Shown: positions 45,911 to 58,136 of the stretch, in pieces | How the letters are laid out: each line of letters begins with the position of its first letter | Position numbering within the stretch: position 1 is the stretch's first letter | Assembly (NCBI RefSeq): GCF_010015445.1 | Contig: NC_053133.1 | Location: 22,339,922 to 22,403,921, forward strand | Source of the DNA: Perca fluviatilis | Taxonomy: Eukaryota; Chordata; Actinopteri; Perciformes; Percidae | Length of the DNA: 64,000 bases | Reading direction: 5' to 3' | Notes under the pieces: generated by a model | Database searches by the model: none | Told to the model about the DNA's origin: nothing | The model's input: only the letters and a program-made list of their open reading frames with translations | Translations under genes and position numbers: made by a program

Positions 45911-47161
45911 AGTAAGGGCATGCATTGCACTTTCAGTGACCTATACAACTGATGAACCTGGACCTTCATTCTTTTTTTGGCTTTCTGGCTGAACTAAGTT
46001 ACAGTACAACACAATATATGAATCCTTCACTATCCCTAGCCCAGAATAAGTCATAGTAGCTGTGAGGAAATATTCAGTTTGTCTGAGTAAACTGAATCTC
46101 AGCAGAGAGCTGTGAATTTTGTCTCTTACAGTGGCTTGAAGATGGCATCTGCTTTGCTGGAAACCCACTAAACAGCTGTCGCACATCTGTGTGAGGTTTC
46201 ACAACCTATTGTGCGATATTATGGAAGACCGTGTCTACACAGTCTCAGGCAATGGATAAAATATAAATCTGAGGGATGTGGATTGTAAGAAAAATCTGTC
46301 CAAAACTAAAATGCAGGGTGAAGAAAGCTGGTTTTGATGAACCAAAACAAGCCTTCTTTGATGATGACTGTGCTGCACATTTTCAGACCCTCCTCTCTTG
46401 TATCTCAGTGGAAAGAGTTGTTATTGATAACAAATTAAGATATATGTTAATGTCATAAACTCTGAAGTAAGCGCTGTGAAATGACTTATTCTATAGGAAA
46501 ATACTGTTTACTCTTTTACACGGATAGTAATGATCCGAGCATTTCTCCCCACAGCATCAAAGCTTCCTATCAGTTTCTGAAATTGCCTATCATGTGTGTT
46601 TGGATAAAAATAAACTGGCCTAAATCAGTAGCTGCAAACATTTTCTCTTAAATGTAAATTCAGCTCCCTTCAAGCTGCGCTGAAGACACCCGAAACTGCT
46701 GTTCTATGAAGTTCAGTATCTGCTAATTCACTACATGTCGTGCTGTGAATATATTCCTACCATAAGATTATTGCTCTGTGAAAATGCTTCCAAAGCATCC
46801 TCTGCTTCCTTGCTGCAGCTGTTTCCCCTGTAGAGAGAGGAGACTTCAGTGGAACTGAGGGGATTGGACAAATTTGATCAGCACATGCAATGTAGCGTCT
46901 GTATTCTGCAATTCTGTCTCTATCACTCTCAAACAACCCAAGGCAATAACACTGCTGCTGTAGCTTGAAACACACTTAAGATGTCTGTAAAATTGCAGTG
47001 GTTTCTGTGTGGGTGGAGGGGTTGGCTGACAGCAGAAGTCTACAGAAGTTAATATGTGCAACACCAATACCAGACAGAAGAAACATAAAAGGACATTTCG
47101 TAATAGTTTACGGTCATTTTGCAGGAGTGTTTAGTAAATTAGCACCCCTAGCAATGGCAGG
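45911..47161. other. Intergenic, nothing recognised
   Basis: A short open frame at 46,276-46,458 has no family resemblance or splice context. Confidence 0.35.
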
Positions 47162-47168
47162 AAATACC

Positions 47169-47686
47169 CAACCCGTTCTCACTCCCAACTTGTAAAATAC
47201 CGATTTTGGTCAGTGGCTCTCAGCGCCAGATACGACGCAAAAAGTACCCTTCAGCGTATGTATGGAATGCGGCGCTTTAAGATGACGTAGTAGTAGTAAG
47301 AGCGGCAACGGTAACAAGTAGTATGAAGGACCGAAATGCCTCGTAGGGAGGTTGGTTGGGGTGGTGGATGGGTCAAACAACTTTCACCCAGGAGACCGGG
47401 GATCGTGTCCCGTTCTTGTCCCGGTCTTGTACCGCTTGTCACAGAAACATACATTTGATAACCCCACCCACGATCTTTTCCTAAACCTAACTGTCCCGTT
47501 CTTGTGGCGCATGTCTGTCAGTGCGTCTCGACCCAGAGCGTCAAAGTGACATCAAGAGTCCTGATGCTAAAGGAGACAATTAGCGTGAATAACGCCAAAG
47601 GACGCGCTTTTAGCGTGAACAACAAAAGCCAAAGGCACATGACCAAGCATCCGTATTTAACGCGATGGGAGAGTGAGAATGTGTTG
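47169..47686 (+). mobile_element. Family X element, copy 3 (7-bp target duplication AAATACC)
   Basis: AAATACC borders both ends (47162-47168, 47687-47693). The left end is CAACCCGTTCTCACTCCC and the reversed right end is CAACACATTCTCACTCTC, the same pair of end types as copy 1. It is 518 bp long and non-coding. The core at 47,351-47,412 carries the tRNA-Glu-like segment. Confidence 0.85.
47351..47412 (+). other. tRNA-Glu-like module in family X copy 3
   Basis: GGTTGGTTGGGGTGGTGGAT then GGGTCAAACA, ACTTTCACCCAGGAGACC and GGGGATCGTGTCCCG follow the D-arm, anticodon arm and T-arm order of a eukaryotic tRNA-Glu (anticodon TTC). TTTCACCCAGG is the part most like known tRNA-Glu. The acceptor stem is not preserved. 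Confidence 0.5.
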
Positions 47687-47950
47687 AAATACCGCCCGCA
47701 GGAGCGGTTTCCGTCGTCATATCTAAACCATTGAACGGAAAGGTCGCGGTCGTTAACGTTGTGAAATGGTCGAAATGGTTAGGTTTAGACAACATAACAA
47801 CTTAGTTAGCCTAAGTTTAGAAAAACATTGTGGGTTGGGTTAAAATCAGACGTTATTTCACTTCTGGTAATGCATGTGGCACTGAACCTGACGCGATTCT
47901 TTTTGTTCCGTAAAGTTAAAATAATTCACTGTATTACTTTTATTCTCAAA

Positions 47951-47998
47951 CCGGACATGAACCCCACTCTACTGGGTGAAAGTCCTGTTTGTTTGAAT
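47951..47998 (-). mobile_element. Fragment of a family X element with the tRNA-like core
   Basis: The minus strand reads CAAACAAACAGGACTTTCAC then CCAGTAGAGTGGGGTTCATG and TCCGG. GGTTCATGTCC is close to a Pol III B box. No end or duplication was found. Confidence 0.5.
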
Positions 47999-48354
47999 CA
48001 CTTTCTATTATATCTGCACATGGCAAATACTATAAGGAAGACTGTAGGGGAAGATAATGGTAATGGCAAATTAAAATATGATTAAGGCTAAAAAGACTTA
48101 TAATAAACAAAAAATGTGAACACTAACTGCATGCGGGTCTGTGACGGGCAGCGAACTCCATGTCCATACTTTTGCCTCCATTTCTTCCTGTGTTGCCACT
48201 CAACTTTGGCATTGGTCGTAAATCATGAGGGTTCAGTATGATAGAATAGAGACTAGAATAGTCTTTGTCATTGGACATGCAATGAATGCAGTCCTTTCAG
48301 TGCAAAACATCATTCACTGTGTACCTCAGGATCCTGGGCTGGTTTGACTGGCCA

Positions 48355-48425
48355 GCAATCAAAAAGCACCATCTCTAAGATTAATGGACCAAGCTGCTCT
48401 ACCACCTGAGCTACAGCCAAACGTC
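48355..48425 (-). mobile_element. tRNA-derived SINE head (degenerate)
   Basis: The minus strand has GGCTGTAGCTCAGGTGGTAG followed by AGCAGCTTGGTCCATTAATC, a clear A box and anticodon region of a tRNA-derived SINE. The expected B box is decayed (TTTTTGATTGCTGGCC). Confidence 0.6.
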
Positions 48426-49587
48426 TGCATGAAAACATTCAACAAGGTTGGAGTCACAAGGTTCACTTTTTTTTTTTTAAACCAATGCAAATGGCCTGTG
48501 CACTGTGTTGCCACATCATTTCCACATATAGCGTGTGCCCCAGTACAGTTTTTTTTGTCATTCGAATAAAGCTCATAAGATTTTATCGATTGGCACCTCA
48601 ATATTGTTCACTGCTGAAGTAGTTGTCCAACCTTATTAGGGTGTTTGTGCATTATATGTAACTTTGCTTACAGGACTGCATCTCTTTTGGCTTAACATAA
48701 GAGCTTTGGCTCTTAATGACTGTGCAAATGCAGCCAAACGTTTAAAAATAAATAAAGGCAGTCTATCTTGGAGTTTCATTTGTTTTGGTGACTTTATTTG
48801 CATAAATTCATAGTAGTCCATGGCCTGCTAAACTGTTATCAATAATATCGCTGTATGCACACTAACATGCCCACAGGAAGGGTTACAGTAAAGGCAAAGG
48901 CAGTTAATGACGCCTACACAGATGCAGAGAAAGCTACTGTAAAATGTTTTTTTTCCCAGCTTTGGTGTGCATTGAAACATGACCAGAGTACAGACCAAAG
49001 CCATGACTATTGGATACATTTTGCTCCTTGGAGGTCTGAGGGCTCTTATGTTTTGAGTGCTCTTCGCTGGTAATTTAGTAAAGAGGTGGTTAGATATGTA
49101 ATGTATGGCGGCATCAGGGGGCCTTGCATGACCAGCACCTCAGGGAACTGACGGCCCACTCACCCTCTCCTCCATGTAGGTCACACTTTATTTTCTTCTA
49201 GATTGGGCCGCATAATGGTGTTTAGCTGAGGGGGTTAGGGAACAGGAACACTGGCACAAAAGCCCCAAAGAATATCATATGCACTTGGTACACCAAAGCT
49301 ACTTTTATATGAGGGCAAATATCACAAGCTTAGGGTATAAACCAGGGCATCCTTTGAAAATGTAACCAAGAGTACACAGTGTATTTCTTACTCTAAGCTT
49401 GCTGAAATGTACATGGGGCCAATTCCAAACAATTCTTTTTAACACAGTAACACGAACACTGCAATAGAATACTGCAACGTCTAATTAACCATTGCTATGT
49501 GTGTATTAAAGCATGGATGCCTCGGTCACATCAGCACGATAAGGCATTTGTTGTAAAATGGTGCTGTGGCTCCTTTTAAGAGAGCTC

Positions 49588-49590
<3 letters not shown>

Positions 49591-49672
<82 letters not shown>
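49591..49672. repeat. (GT)n microsatellite, about 82 bp
   Basis: Some 41 uninterrupted GT units. Confidence 0.96.
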
Positions 49673-49674
<2 letters not shown>

Positions 49675-50269
49675 TAAGCATTGACAGTATATAAACTGGA
49701 CCAACAGATCCCGTTGCTCTGGACGGAGACCAGTGAAGGATATTAGAAGCACTTTTCCGGTGAGCGCTGAGTGTTACTGTGCAGCCTCCAACTGAGGGAG
49801 ACGACGTAAATGTGACGTTAGCAACCTGTCTGAAAGTGTGAAGTCTTCTGGCAGCTGTGCCAAGAGAAATCTCAATCATTCCCATTCTTACAGAGACGGA
49901 GAGCGTAGGTATATGTAAGGAGATAACATGGGCACAGTCTAATTATTGCTAACTAAAATGTTAGTTAACATTAGTAACTAAACTTAAACAGCTAATGTAA
50001 GTCGAAACTGCCTGCGAGCTTCTCCTGTACTATACGGTAATTCCTCTACTATGCGACAGTAAATCGCGTGGTTATGACACAATCGTTAGCCTATTTTTAC
50101 AAAAACGTCTCTGCTACGGAGCCATAATGTGAGACACAAGGTAATGGAGCCTTTTATACATTGTCGTGTTTCTTTAGAAATAAACAATGGACAAATAAAG
50201 TCTTTAAATGCTCCAGATGTAAAGTTATTCACTGTCAAAGTGACGTCAAAATGAATGGCATGAATGTTA

Positions 50270-51030
50270 ACGGCGGGTGATCGTGATTTTCATTTTGATC
50301 CGAACCAAAATTACAGGTGTGAAACCTCCCCCGGACCACGGTCCAGATCAAAAGACCAAATTTTGGTCCGATAAAAAGAGGTGGTCTCGGTCCGGACCAA
50401 ACTGAACCATGGTCCTCTTCGTTTATAGTGTGAAAGCATTTTTTGGATGGTTCGGACTTTCGGACCAAATACGAGAAGCTATGGCAGGCTCTCCTTGTGT
50501 TACAAGACCGGGGAAGCTCCTTTAAGGAATAGCTCGTTTCTTAGTGTGTAGGCTACATGAGAGAGTGAGTGACGGTGAATGCGCTCCGAGCAGACAGCTG
50601 TCGGCTATCAGAGCAGACAATACGTCAGCAGTTTATTTGTTAAGTGGTAGTAAATGTACAGTGTAGGTTTCCGTTTGTCTCTGAATAAATGCTGCAGAAA
50701 GAAAGATCCCGTATCTTGCTTCTCAACATCACAACAAAACAAAAAGAGCCGTGGCAGGCGGCAGTGAGGGAGAGCAGCAGTCAGTTGAAAAAACTCCGAC
50801 ACAGAGAGAGGATACGAGAGGACGAGGAAGCCCGTCTACAAACCAATCAGTTATAAGTATCTGGAGACGCAGCTCACGTATGTGATGACGGCAGGACGTA
50901 GTTTCGTCACGTATAGATCTTTAGTGCGCTTGCATAACTACAGTGTGAAACCAAAACTTACCGGATCAAATGTATACAATGTAACAAAAACATGAACCTT
51001 TTCAGGTGTGAAAACTCCCTTATTCAGGCT
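50270..51030. mobile_element. Probable MITE with GGTCCGGACCAAAC words
   Basis: Multiple inverted words (GGTCCGGACC, TTTGGTCCG, CGGACCAAA, CAGGTGTGAAA at both sides) are typical of a non-autonomous teleost DNA element. Exact ends and duplication were not found. Confidence 0.4.
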
Positions 51031-52904
51031 TACTATTGCATTTAGGACTAGACAACTTTAGATGTGTGGGAGTTCCAAGGTGCAAATGTGCAGAGTCAGT
51101 TTCTCAGTTTCTTGGTATTTCTGGTATGACATTAAGGCTGTTGAAGCAGCAGCAAGCAAAGTAAACACGCTAATGTTTGAGCAACGCAAACATCTACTGA
51201 AAGATATGCATATTGCATTTCTATTAGAACACATGTAAAGTGAGTGAGATTGGATTGAAAGGACTTGTTTTGATTGATTTGCCCTAGGTGTGATAAGCAA
51301 GGTTCCACTCTGAATTAAGTGAAATACATTTTCAGCATATTCAGCAGTCGTGATAGGTAGAAAATTACATACATTGAAATTAGTTGGATCTGTCCTTTTA
51401 AATATTTAGCCTCTGCCTAATGAGTGTGGTTAAGGCTCAATGGGAGCCTTTCTAATGAATACCAAATGAGGCATGTCTCCACAAATCGGCTTCACAACAG
51501 GTTTTACTAGAATAATGGGATGTTTGGCTAAACTGGCTCAGTTGAGAGTTTGAAACGATCATAGACGATGAGCATTGATGGGGTCTCTTAAAAAGAAACC
51601 CCATGCACTGAGAACCTTTTCACTGTTTAGTTTGGCTAATTCAGCATCACTCCTGACCCTCACAACGGAGACGATGATGATAGAAAACCAGATTCAAATT
51701 GAGTTGTTTTTTTTTGTTCACTTTGGTCCTGAATCTGTGATCATTTATTTACAGGATAGCCTCTGCAACTTCCAGACCTTCTCTGACTTTTGTTTGCAAA
51801 GAAAATTCTTGCAAGCTGTCTGCTCTTAATATAGCTTCAAACAGACACCATAAAAATAGGAAGAATTACTCATATCCACTGCTGGCAGATCCCGAACATT
51901 GTCTGCAGCCTGGCAAGAATAAAGTGTGTGTGAAATAAATCAAAGTTGCTTTGCATGGATAAAAATACGGCGTTATCTGACTTCTCAGTTGCAGTCTTTG
52001 ACCTGTGGAATATTTACACTTCAAACGTGTCTACGTTCCAACAGCCATTATTCCTGGTGGGGGTGGGTCCTCTGAGCTCAGGTAAGACCCTTGAAGAAAA
52101 TTTTGGATCATCCATCCTCCCTCTGGATGACTGTACTGCCAAATAACCTTTCCAAGGTGGGGGAAAGGAGAACCAGAGTGCTCACGGTACTTGGATGGAA
52201 AATTAAGGCAGTAGACAGGCCTATTACTTTATCAAACCCAACACTTTCAACTGCTTATTGTAGAAAATTGTAAGATTATTTTCATTATCTAACATGTGCC
52301 CAACATTTTTCCTGCAGAGATTTGTCTCAGCAGATCTCTGCACAGGGCATAACCTGCCACTCCCGTTTCAATACGCAGGGCTCAAAACTCATGCCTCATG
52401 CAGTTATCCGATCGGGCAAGTGAAAGATGTATGGAATCTTGTGAGTGAGAGTTGCTTCTCAGCAACAGGTTTGTTCAGCGAGCTAACCCAGTAGCACACA
52501 AAAGGCAAGCAACGGCACTCTTTCCGGTCTTACCTTTCACAATAACACTGCTGCAACTAAGCGACACTGCGTTTGAGAGTTTCTCACTGGTGCATGAAGC
52601 CAAAAAAGTTCAACTTCTTTGTGTAAAATTACCTGGATGATCGCCGCTGCTTTTGCACTATGGGGCACATGGAGCAACCCTGCGCTTTCCAAATGTTATC
52701 GGGCCGAATGGATCAAATTCTGATAGTGAAACGAGACCTTTTGCGGGGGTTGTGACGCTCAAACATTTATTAACTCATTTACAGACTCCTTCGTCACGTA
52801 AGTCTATGTGTGTAAGTATTTTTGGGCCACGTGGCGTCAGGTGACCGACACAGAAGTTGTAATTCCACTGTTTGGCCAATATGCCAAGTTGGCTCAAAGC
52901 CTGG
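51031..52904. other. Intergenic, nothing firmly recognised
   Basis: A frame at 52,294-52,450 is preceded by a pyrimidine-rich CAG and followed by GTGAGT, but the peptide is unrecognised and isolated. Confidence 0.3.
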
Positions 52905-53316
52905 CGCACTTCCTGGAACGGAAATTCCTCCGGATATCTGTTGCCTTGGGCTTCCTTTGTGTTGGCATTTTAAACTGTGGTTGATTTCTGAGGACTATGG
53001 TTAACTGCTCCTCAGATCTCTGCAGGGTAAATCCAGACAGCTAGCTAGACTATCTGTCCAATCTCTGTTTTCTGTTGCACGACTAAAACAACTTTTGAAC
53101 GTACACACGTTCCAACAAAACAAGTTCCTTCCCGAGACTTTTTTGCAGTGGCGGCGTGGCTTTTCCCGGTTCGTAGCACCGCCCAAGACGATTGTGATTG
53201 GTTTAAAGAAATGCCAATAAACCAGAGCACGTTTTTCTACCATCTCGGAATGCTATGTGGATTAGCCAGAACCTCCTCTGCAGCGCTGTGGAGGAAGGTA
53301 TGGCAAAGCGAGACTA
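52905..53316 (+). mobile_element. MULE-like MITE, third copy (left-truncated)
   Basis: It matches the 14,008 element from TTCCTTTGTGTTGGCATTTT through CCTCAGATCTCTGCAGGG, AAGAAATGCCAATAAACCAG and CAGCGCTGTGGAGGAAGG to GCGAGACTA at 53,316. The left TAGTCT end is not found. Confidence 0.78.
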
Positions 53317-55379
53317 CATTCTCTCTCTCACTTCATCCAAAACTGTCCCAGCCACATCCTAACCAGCATTGGAAGATGAGCTGGTTCAAATATTTAAATC
53401 TTTTATTCAACAACGGTCACAAATTCACCTCACCGGCGGTTATGGTTTGTGTCTTTTATTGGTCACACCTGGGGTGTGTGAAGGCCTTCAGTTCGGTGAA
53501 AGAGAGAAACTTGAGTTTATAAAGTGCACGGTTCTATTTTTCTGTTTAATAACGAAAATGGGTTACTGTATGAGTTTAAGAAGACCAGCTTTCTTGACAT
53601 TTTGTGAGTTTATATCAGCAGTTGCTGGCTGGTTGAAAAATGTACTAGGTACAGCAACCTCACAAGTTGATACTTGTGTCATTTAATTTCATCAGTCATG
53701 AAGTGGTAAAAAAAAAAGAGAGCCACTCATTTGCCACACTCTAAGAAATAACCGTGTATTATTAGTTGTATGTCTGTATATTTTAACAGAAATTTTCCAT
53801 AGAACTTAATTCACTGTTGTATTTCTGTTTATTTACATTTCAAATAGCATTATGGGACATTTATCTTGTTCTCCGACAACTAACATAGTTATTAACAGAG
53901 TTACGTAGCTGTTCACAAAACCATTATCGTCAATTATTAACCAGCACTTGGGTTAGATAGAGTCAAATGCACCAACAAAAGAGTTGGAAAAAAAAAATGT
54001 AAAGTGTCAAAACGGTGTAAAAAAAACTGCTTAAAAATTAATTAAAGAACAGATTTAATTGCAGAAGTTTACTAACTGAATTTTTACTGTAGCTACACAG
54101 AACATTTCTGTTTTTCATTATGGGAAAAAGTCCGGGTAATGAGCTGCCACAACTTTTTCAGTTATTTTTACGGCTCTAATGTAGCTGATAAATTATTGCA
54201 CAAAGTAATTATTGTACATTAGTGTCAACTGTGAACCCAGTTTTGACACTAAGCGTGTAACACTCAGTGCTCATGCTCATGATAACAGCAAAAGACGAAA
54301 ACACTGCACTATAGCTGAAAAAGCCAGGAGCCTGGAGCACCTGTTCCTCCAGTAATTGAAGTAATAAGTTAGAATCATCCCCGCTATGTAATTGCTACTA
54401 CTTAATTGTATGTTTTGTATGTTAATAAATTATAATAATTGTCCAAATCCCTGTTTATTTATATATTTATTTTTTAATAGGCCTACATTTTCCATATCAG
54501 GCAACTTAAACATCTCAGACACTTGCCCAAAGGAAGCTGAAAAAGCTTAATGTCAAGCCCTGCATAAGTAAAATGGCCATCTCAGATGCCATAATGGCTC
54601 TCAGAGGAGCCATTATGGGATGGAGAGAGAAACAGCAACAGAGAGGAAGATTGTCATTACTCAACTTGAATTGCAGTTACTGAGGAACATCAATTACACC
54701 GACAGGGTCAGTCGTCTCAATGTAATTCAGATAGGTGTGTAACCGGGGCGAAGTGTTAGCCTATTTCAGACTATCAATGTTAATGAGCTTCACCTCACAA
54801 GTGGCTAAATATAAAGAAGCACATTTCAATCTATTCTCCTGAGTTCCTTGTTTTCCCTGTGTTCCAGCCCCATGTGGAAGGCCATTTGCTATTAAGTTTT
54901 TGTGTGTGTGTGTGTGTGCATTATTCTTGGGGACACTAACCGAGATATGTGAAGTATGAGAGTGGTTGTGGCGAGAATTTGGAATCTGTTTAATTTGAAT
55001 ACAAAGCACTCGGACTGCCCTTAAAATGCACCATAAAGCTAATTTCTAATCATTAATTCAGTCGATATGGATGTGTCACATTCTATCTTTTGAAAAAAAA
55101 AGGTCTTCCAAATTGCAAAGCAATTAATGTAAAAGTATCTCATGCTGTTATTTACACAAATATATATTTTATAAGTGATTGACCTGCATTGCCGTAGAAT
55201 GGCTGAGAAAAAAAAACCAACCTTATTCATTGAACTGATGGGAATGTAACACTTTAGCAGACCTCCCAACCTACATTTGATTTGAGAAACTCTTGACTTG
55301 TGCTTCAAACTAACATCTTTTCATGAACTGAAAGCTGTTGTACGCACTTAAAAATTATTATGGAAATTTTGCACAGTGG
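53317..55379. other. 2 kb without a supported feature
   Basis: AT-rich sequence with a short (TG)n run near 54,901. CTCAGATGCCATAATGGCTC and CAGAGGAGCCATTATGG at 54,583-54,618 form a weak inverted pair. No gene or complete element is seen. Confidence 0.35.
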
Positions 55380-55382
55380 ATT

Positions 55383-55620
55383 TTTTGCTAGCCTGGCTCC
55401 GCCCTCCTAAGTACTTCCGCTCAATTTTCTTTTTCTTCAGTACTCCGTCTGGGTTTGCGGTATATTCGCAGGTTTTCTCCGGTCAAATCTTTACCGGTCC
55501 AATCAGCGAACAGACGGAGTGGCTGAGAACGATGATGTTGAGGTTGTGCGCTAGTTTGAGTTGTAGTTCCGTAATGGTGGCAGAGAAAGATGCGAGCGAA
55601 GCCATTTGGTTATAGTTTAA
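55383..55620. repeat. Interspersed repeat (TGCTAGCCTGGCTCCGCCC type)
   Basis: The segment starts GCTAGCCTGGCTCCGCCCTC and contains GGTCCAATCAGCGAACAGAC. I associate this with a common teleost repeat. It is non-coding and no terminal repeats were confirmed. Confidence 0.4.
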
Positions 55621-55663
55621 TAGTTTTAAACTTCAACAGAGTACCCGCCTTCAAAGAAGTTAA

Positions 55664-56274
55664 AGGTCCCATGGCATGAAAACTTCACTTTATGAGGTTT
55701 TTTAACATTAATATGCGTTCCCCCAGCCTTCCTATGGTCCCCCAGTGGGTAGAAATGGTGATAGGTGTAAACCGAGCCCTGGGTATCCTGCTCTGCCTTT
55801 GAGAAAACGAAAGCTCAGATGGGCCGATCTGGAATCTGCTCCCCTTTCTCTGCTTTGCCCGCCCAGAGAATTTGGCCCACCCATGAGAAAGAAAGAGACA
55901 TCATGGCTTTCAAACGAGCGAAGTGGCAGTTGGTCAAGGCCACACCCCCACCCTCCACCTTGCCCCCCCTCTCTCCTCCTCAATAGCTACAGACACAGAA
56001 ATGACACGTCCCAAGGAAAGTTCATTGTGGGACTGGCTCTAGTGGCTGTAATTCTGCACCAAGGCTTTTTGATACAGTATTAGGGGACCACTAAGCTCTA
56101 TATAAAAGAGACTTCAGATACAGTATTAGGGGACCACTAAGGTCTATATAAAAGAGACTTCAGATACAGTATTAGGGGACCACTAAGGTCTATATAAAAG
56201 AGACTTCAGATACAGTATTAGGGGACCACTAAGGTCTATATAAAAGCATCCAAAAAGCAGCATATCATAGGACC
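55664..56274. mobile_element. TTAA-flanked MITE with internal tandem repeat
   Basis: TTAA at 55660-55663 and 56275-56278 borders AGGTCCCATGGCATGAAAA and reversed AGGTCCTATGATATGC. The 3' third is a tandem array (56,071-56,254). Confidence 0.78.
56071..56254 (+). repeat. Tandem repeat, 4 x 46 bp, with a TATA box per unit
   Basis: Units start at 56071, 56117, 56163 and 56209. Each reads GATACAGTATTAGGGGACCA then CTAAGGTCTATATAAAAG, almost without variation. TATATAAAAG fits the TATA-box consensus. Confidence 0.9.
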
Positions 56275-56746
56275 TTAAACGCTTGTCAATGGAGAGTGGC
56301 CAGACTCAACCATGTAAAAAATTCCATAATAATTTTAACAAGCTTATTGTGATTTAAGTGGTCTTGAATCAGTGGATCCGACATTCATACCCACTTCAGC
56401 CTGTGTTTGGTCAGCTGTGCAGAGGTGAGTTTGAACTTGACACAAATGAAGCTCAGCGCAAATTCTTTCAGGAAGACGTTATTAACCCAATCACTACTCT
56501 TTCTTCTTAAATCAAATCAGCTGTTTAGAAGTGACACTTTCAGTTCTGGTCTGGTCTCCGGTCTCCTTCTCCGCCGCCACCAGTGTCTAGACTCCATTGT
56601 TGGTTATGTTCATGTTCTCTACCCCTTTAAAAATATTATTAATTCGATGGAGTCTAATCTCCAAAAGACTTTGTACATTTTATTATACAGTTGTATAATA
56701 AATATTTTTGCATATCTGCAAACAAAGTCTCTCCTGATTTGAAATA

Positions 56747-58134
56747 CAGTACTGTTCAAAAAAAGTTTTAGGCAAGTATGAAAAAATGCTGTAAACTAAG
56801 AATGCTTTCAAAAATGGAAGTGTTAATAGTTTATTTTCATCAGTTAACAAAATGCAGTGAATGAACAGAAGAGGAATCTAAATCAAATCAATATTTGGTG
56901 TGACCACCCTTTGCCTTCAAGACAGCATCAATTCTTCTAGGTACGCTTGCACAAAGTTTTTGAAGGAACTCGGCAGGTAGGTTGTTCCAAACATCTTGGA
57001 GAACTAACTACATATCTTCTGTGGATGTAGGCTTCCTCAAATCCTTCTGTCTCTTCATGTAATCCCAGACAGACTTGATGATGCTGAGATCAGGGCTCTG
57101 TGGAGGCCATGCCATCACTTCCAGGACTTCTTGTTCTTCTTTACGCTGAAGATAGTTCTTAATGACTTTGGCTGTATGTTTGGGGTCGTTTTCCTGCTGC
57201 AGAATAAATTTGGGGCCAATCATATGCCTCCCTGATTGTATTGCATGATGGATAAGTATCTGCCGGTTATCCTCAGCATTGAGGACACCATTAATCCTGA
57301 CCAAATCTCCAACTCCATTTGCAGAAATGCAGCACCAAACTTGCAAGGAACCTCCACCATGCTTCACTGTTGCCTGCAGACACTCATTATTGTACCGCTC
57401 TACAGCCCTTTGGCGAACAACCTGCCTTCTGCTACAGCCAAATATTTCAATTATTTTTGACTCATCAGTCCTTAGCACCTGCTGCCATTTTTCTGCACCC
57501 CAATTCCTATGTTTTCGTGTATAGTTGAGTTACTTGGCCTTGTTTCGGTGTCGGAGGTATGGCTTTTTGGCTGCAACTCTTCCATGAAGACCACTTCTGG
57601 CCAGACTTCTCCGGACAGTAGATGGGTGTATCTGGGTCCTACTGGTTTCTGCCAATTCTGAGCTGATGCACTGCTGGACATCTTCCGATTTCGAAGGGAA
57701 ATAAGCTTGATGTGTTTTTCATCTGCTGCACTAAGTTTCCTCGGCCGACCACCGCGTCTACGATCCTCAACGTTGCCCGTTTCTTTGTGCTTTTTCAAAA
57801 GAGCTTGAACACCACATCTTGAAACACCAGTCTGCTTTGAAATATTTGTCTGGGAGAGACCTTGCTGATGCAGTAGAACTACCTATACTATAATTGGTTG
57901 ATCATACACCTGACTACAACCTGACTTTTTGCTAGTACCTATAAGAATTGATGCTGGTTTGAAGGCAAAGGGTAGTAACACCAAATATTGATGTGATTTA
58001 GATTTTTCTTTTGTTCGCTCACTTTGCATTTTGTAAATTTTTTGTAAAAATAAACAATCATTATTTATATTTTTGAAAGCATTTTTAGTTTACAGCATTT
58101 TTTCACACCTGCCTAAGACTTTTGCACAGTACTG
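56747..58134 (-). mobile_element. Tc1-type transposon, nearly full length, degenerate
   Basis: The ends CAGTACTGTTCAAAA and reversed CAGTACTGTGCAAAAG lie next to TA at 56745-56746 and 58135-58136. The element is 1,388 bp and carries one transposase gene on the minus strand. Confidence 0.88.
57008..57840 (-). pseudogene. Tc1-like transposase, frameshifted
   Basis: The N-terminal half (57,472-57,840) has the paired-like DNA-binding region with GRPRKLSAADEKHIKLIS. The C-terminal half (57,008-57,478) is in another frame and has TDESKI (first Asp), ENDPKHTA (second Asp) and SPDLSIIKSVWDY. The position of the third acidic catalytic residue reads Lys instead of Glu/Asp. Frameshift plus catalytic loss mean it is inactive. 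Confidence 0.82.
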
Positions 58135-58136
58135 TA

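Noticed and set aside
48355..48425. Functional tRNA gene on the minus strand
   Set aside because: Only the A-box half is tRNA-like; the T-arm and acceptor stem do not pair, so it is a SINE head.
49586..49885. 99-residue frame with a His-Thr repeat tail
   Set aside because: Translation through the GT microsatellite.
52294..52450. Exon-like frame with CAG acceptor and GTGAGT donor
   Set aside because: The peptide has no recognisable family, there are no neighbouring exons, and such splice words are common by chance.
55745..56083. 112-residue proline/arginine-rich open frame
   Set aside because: Lies wholly inside the TTAA-flanked MITE and overlaps an antisense frame of similar type.
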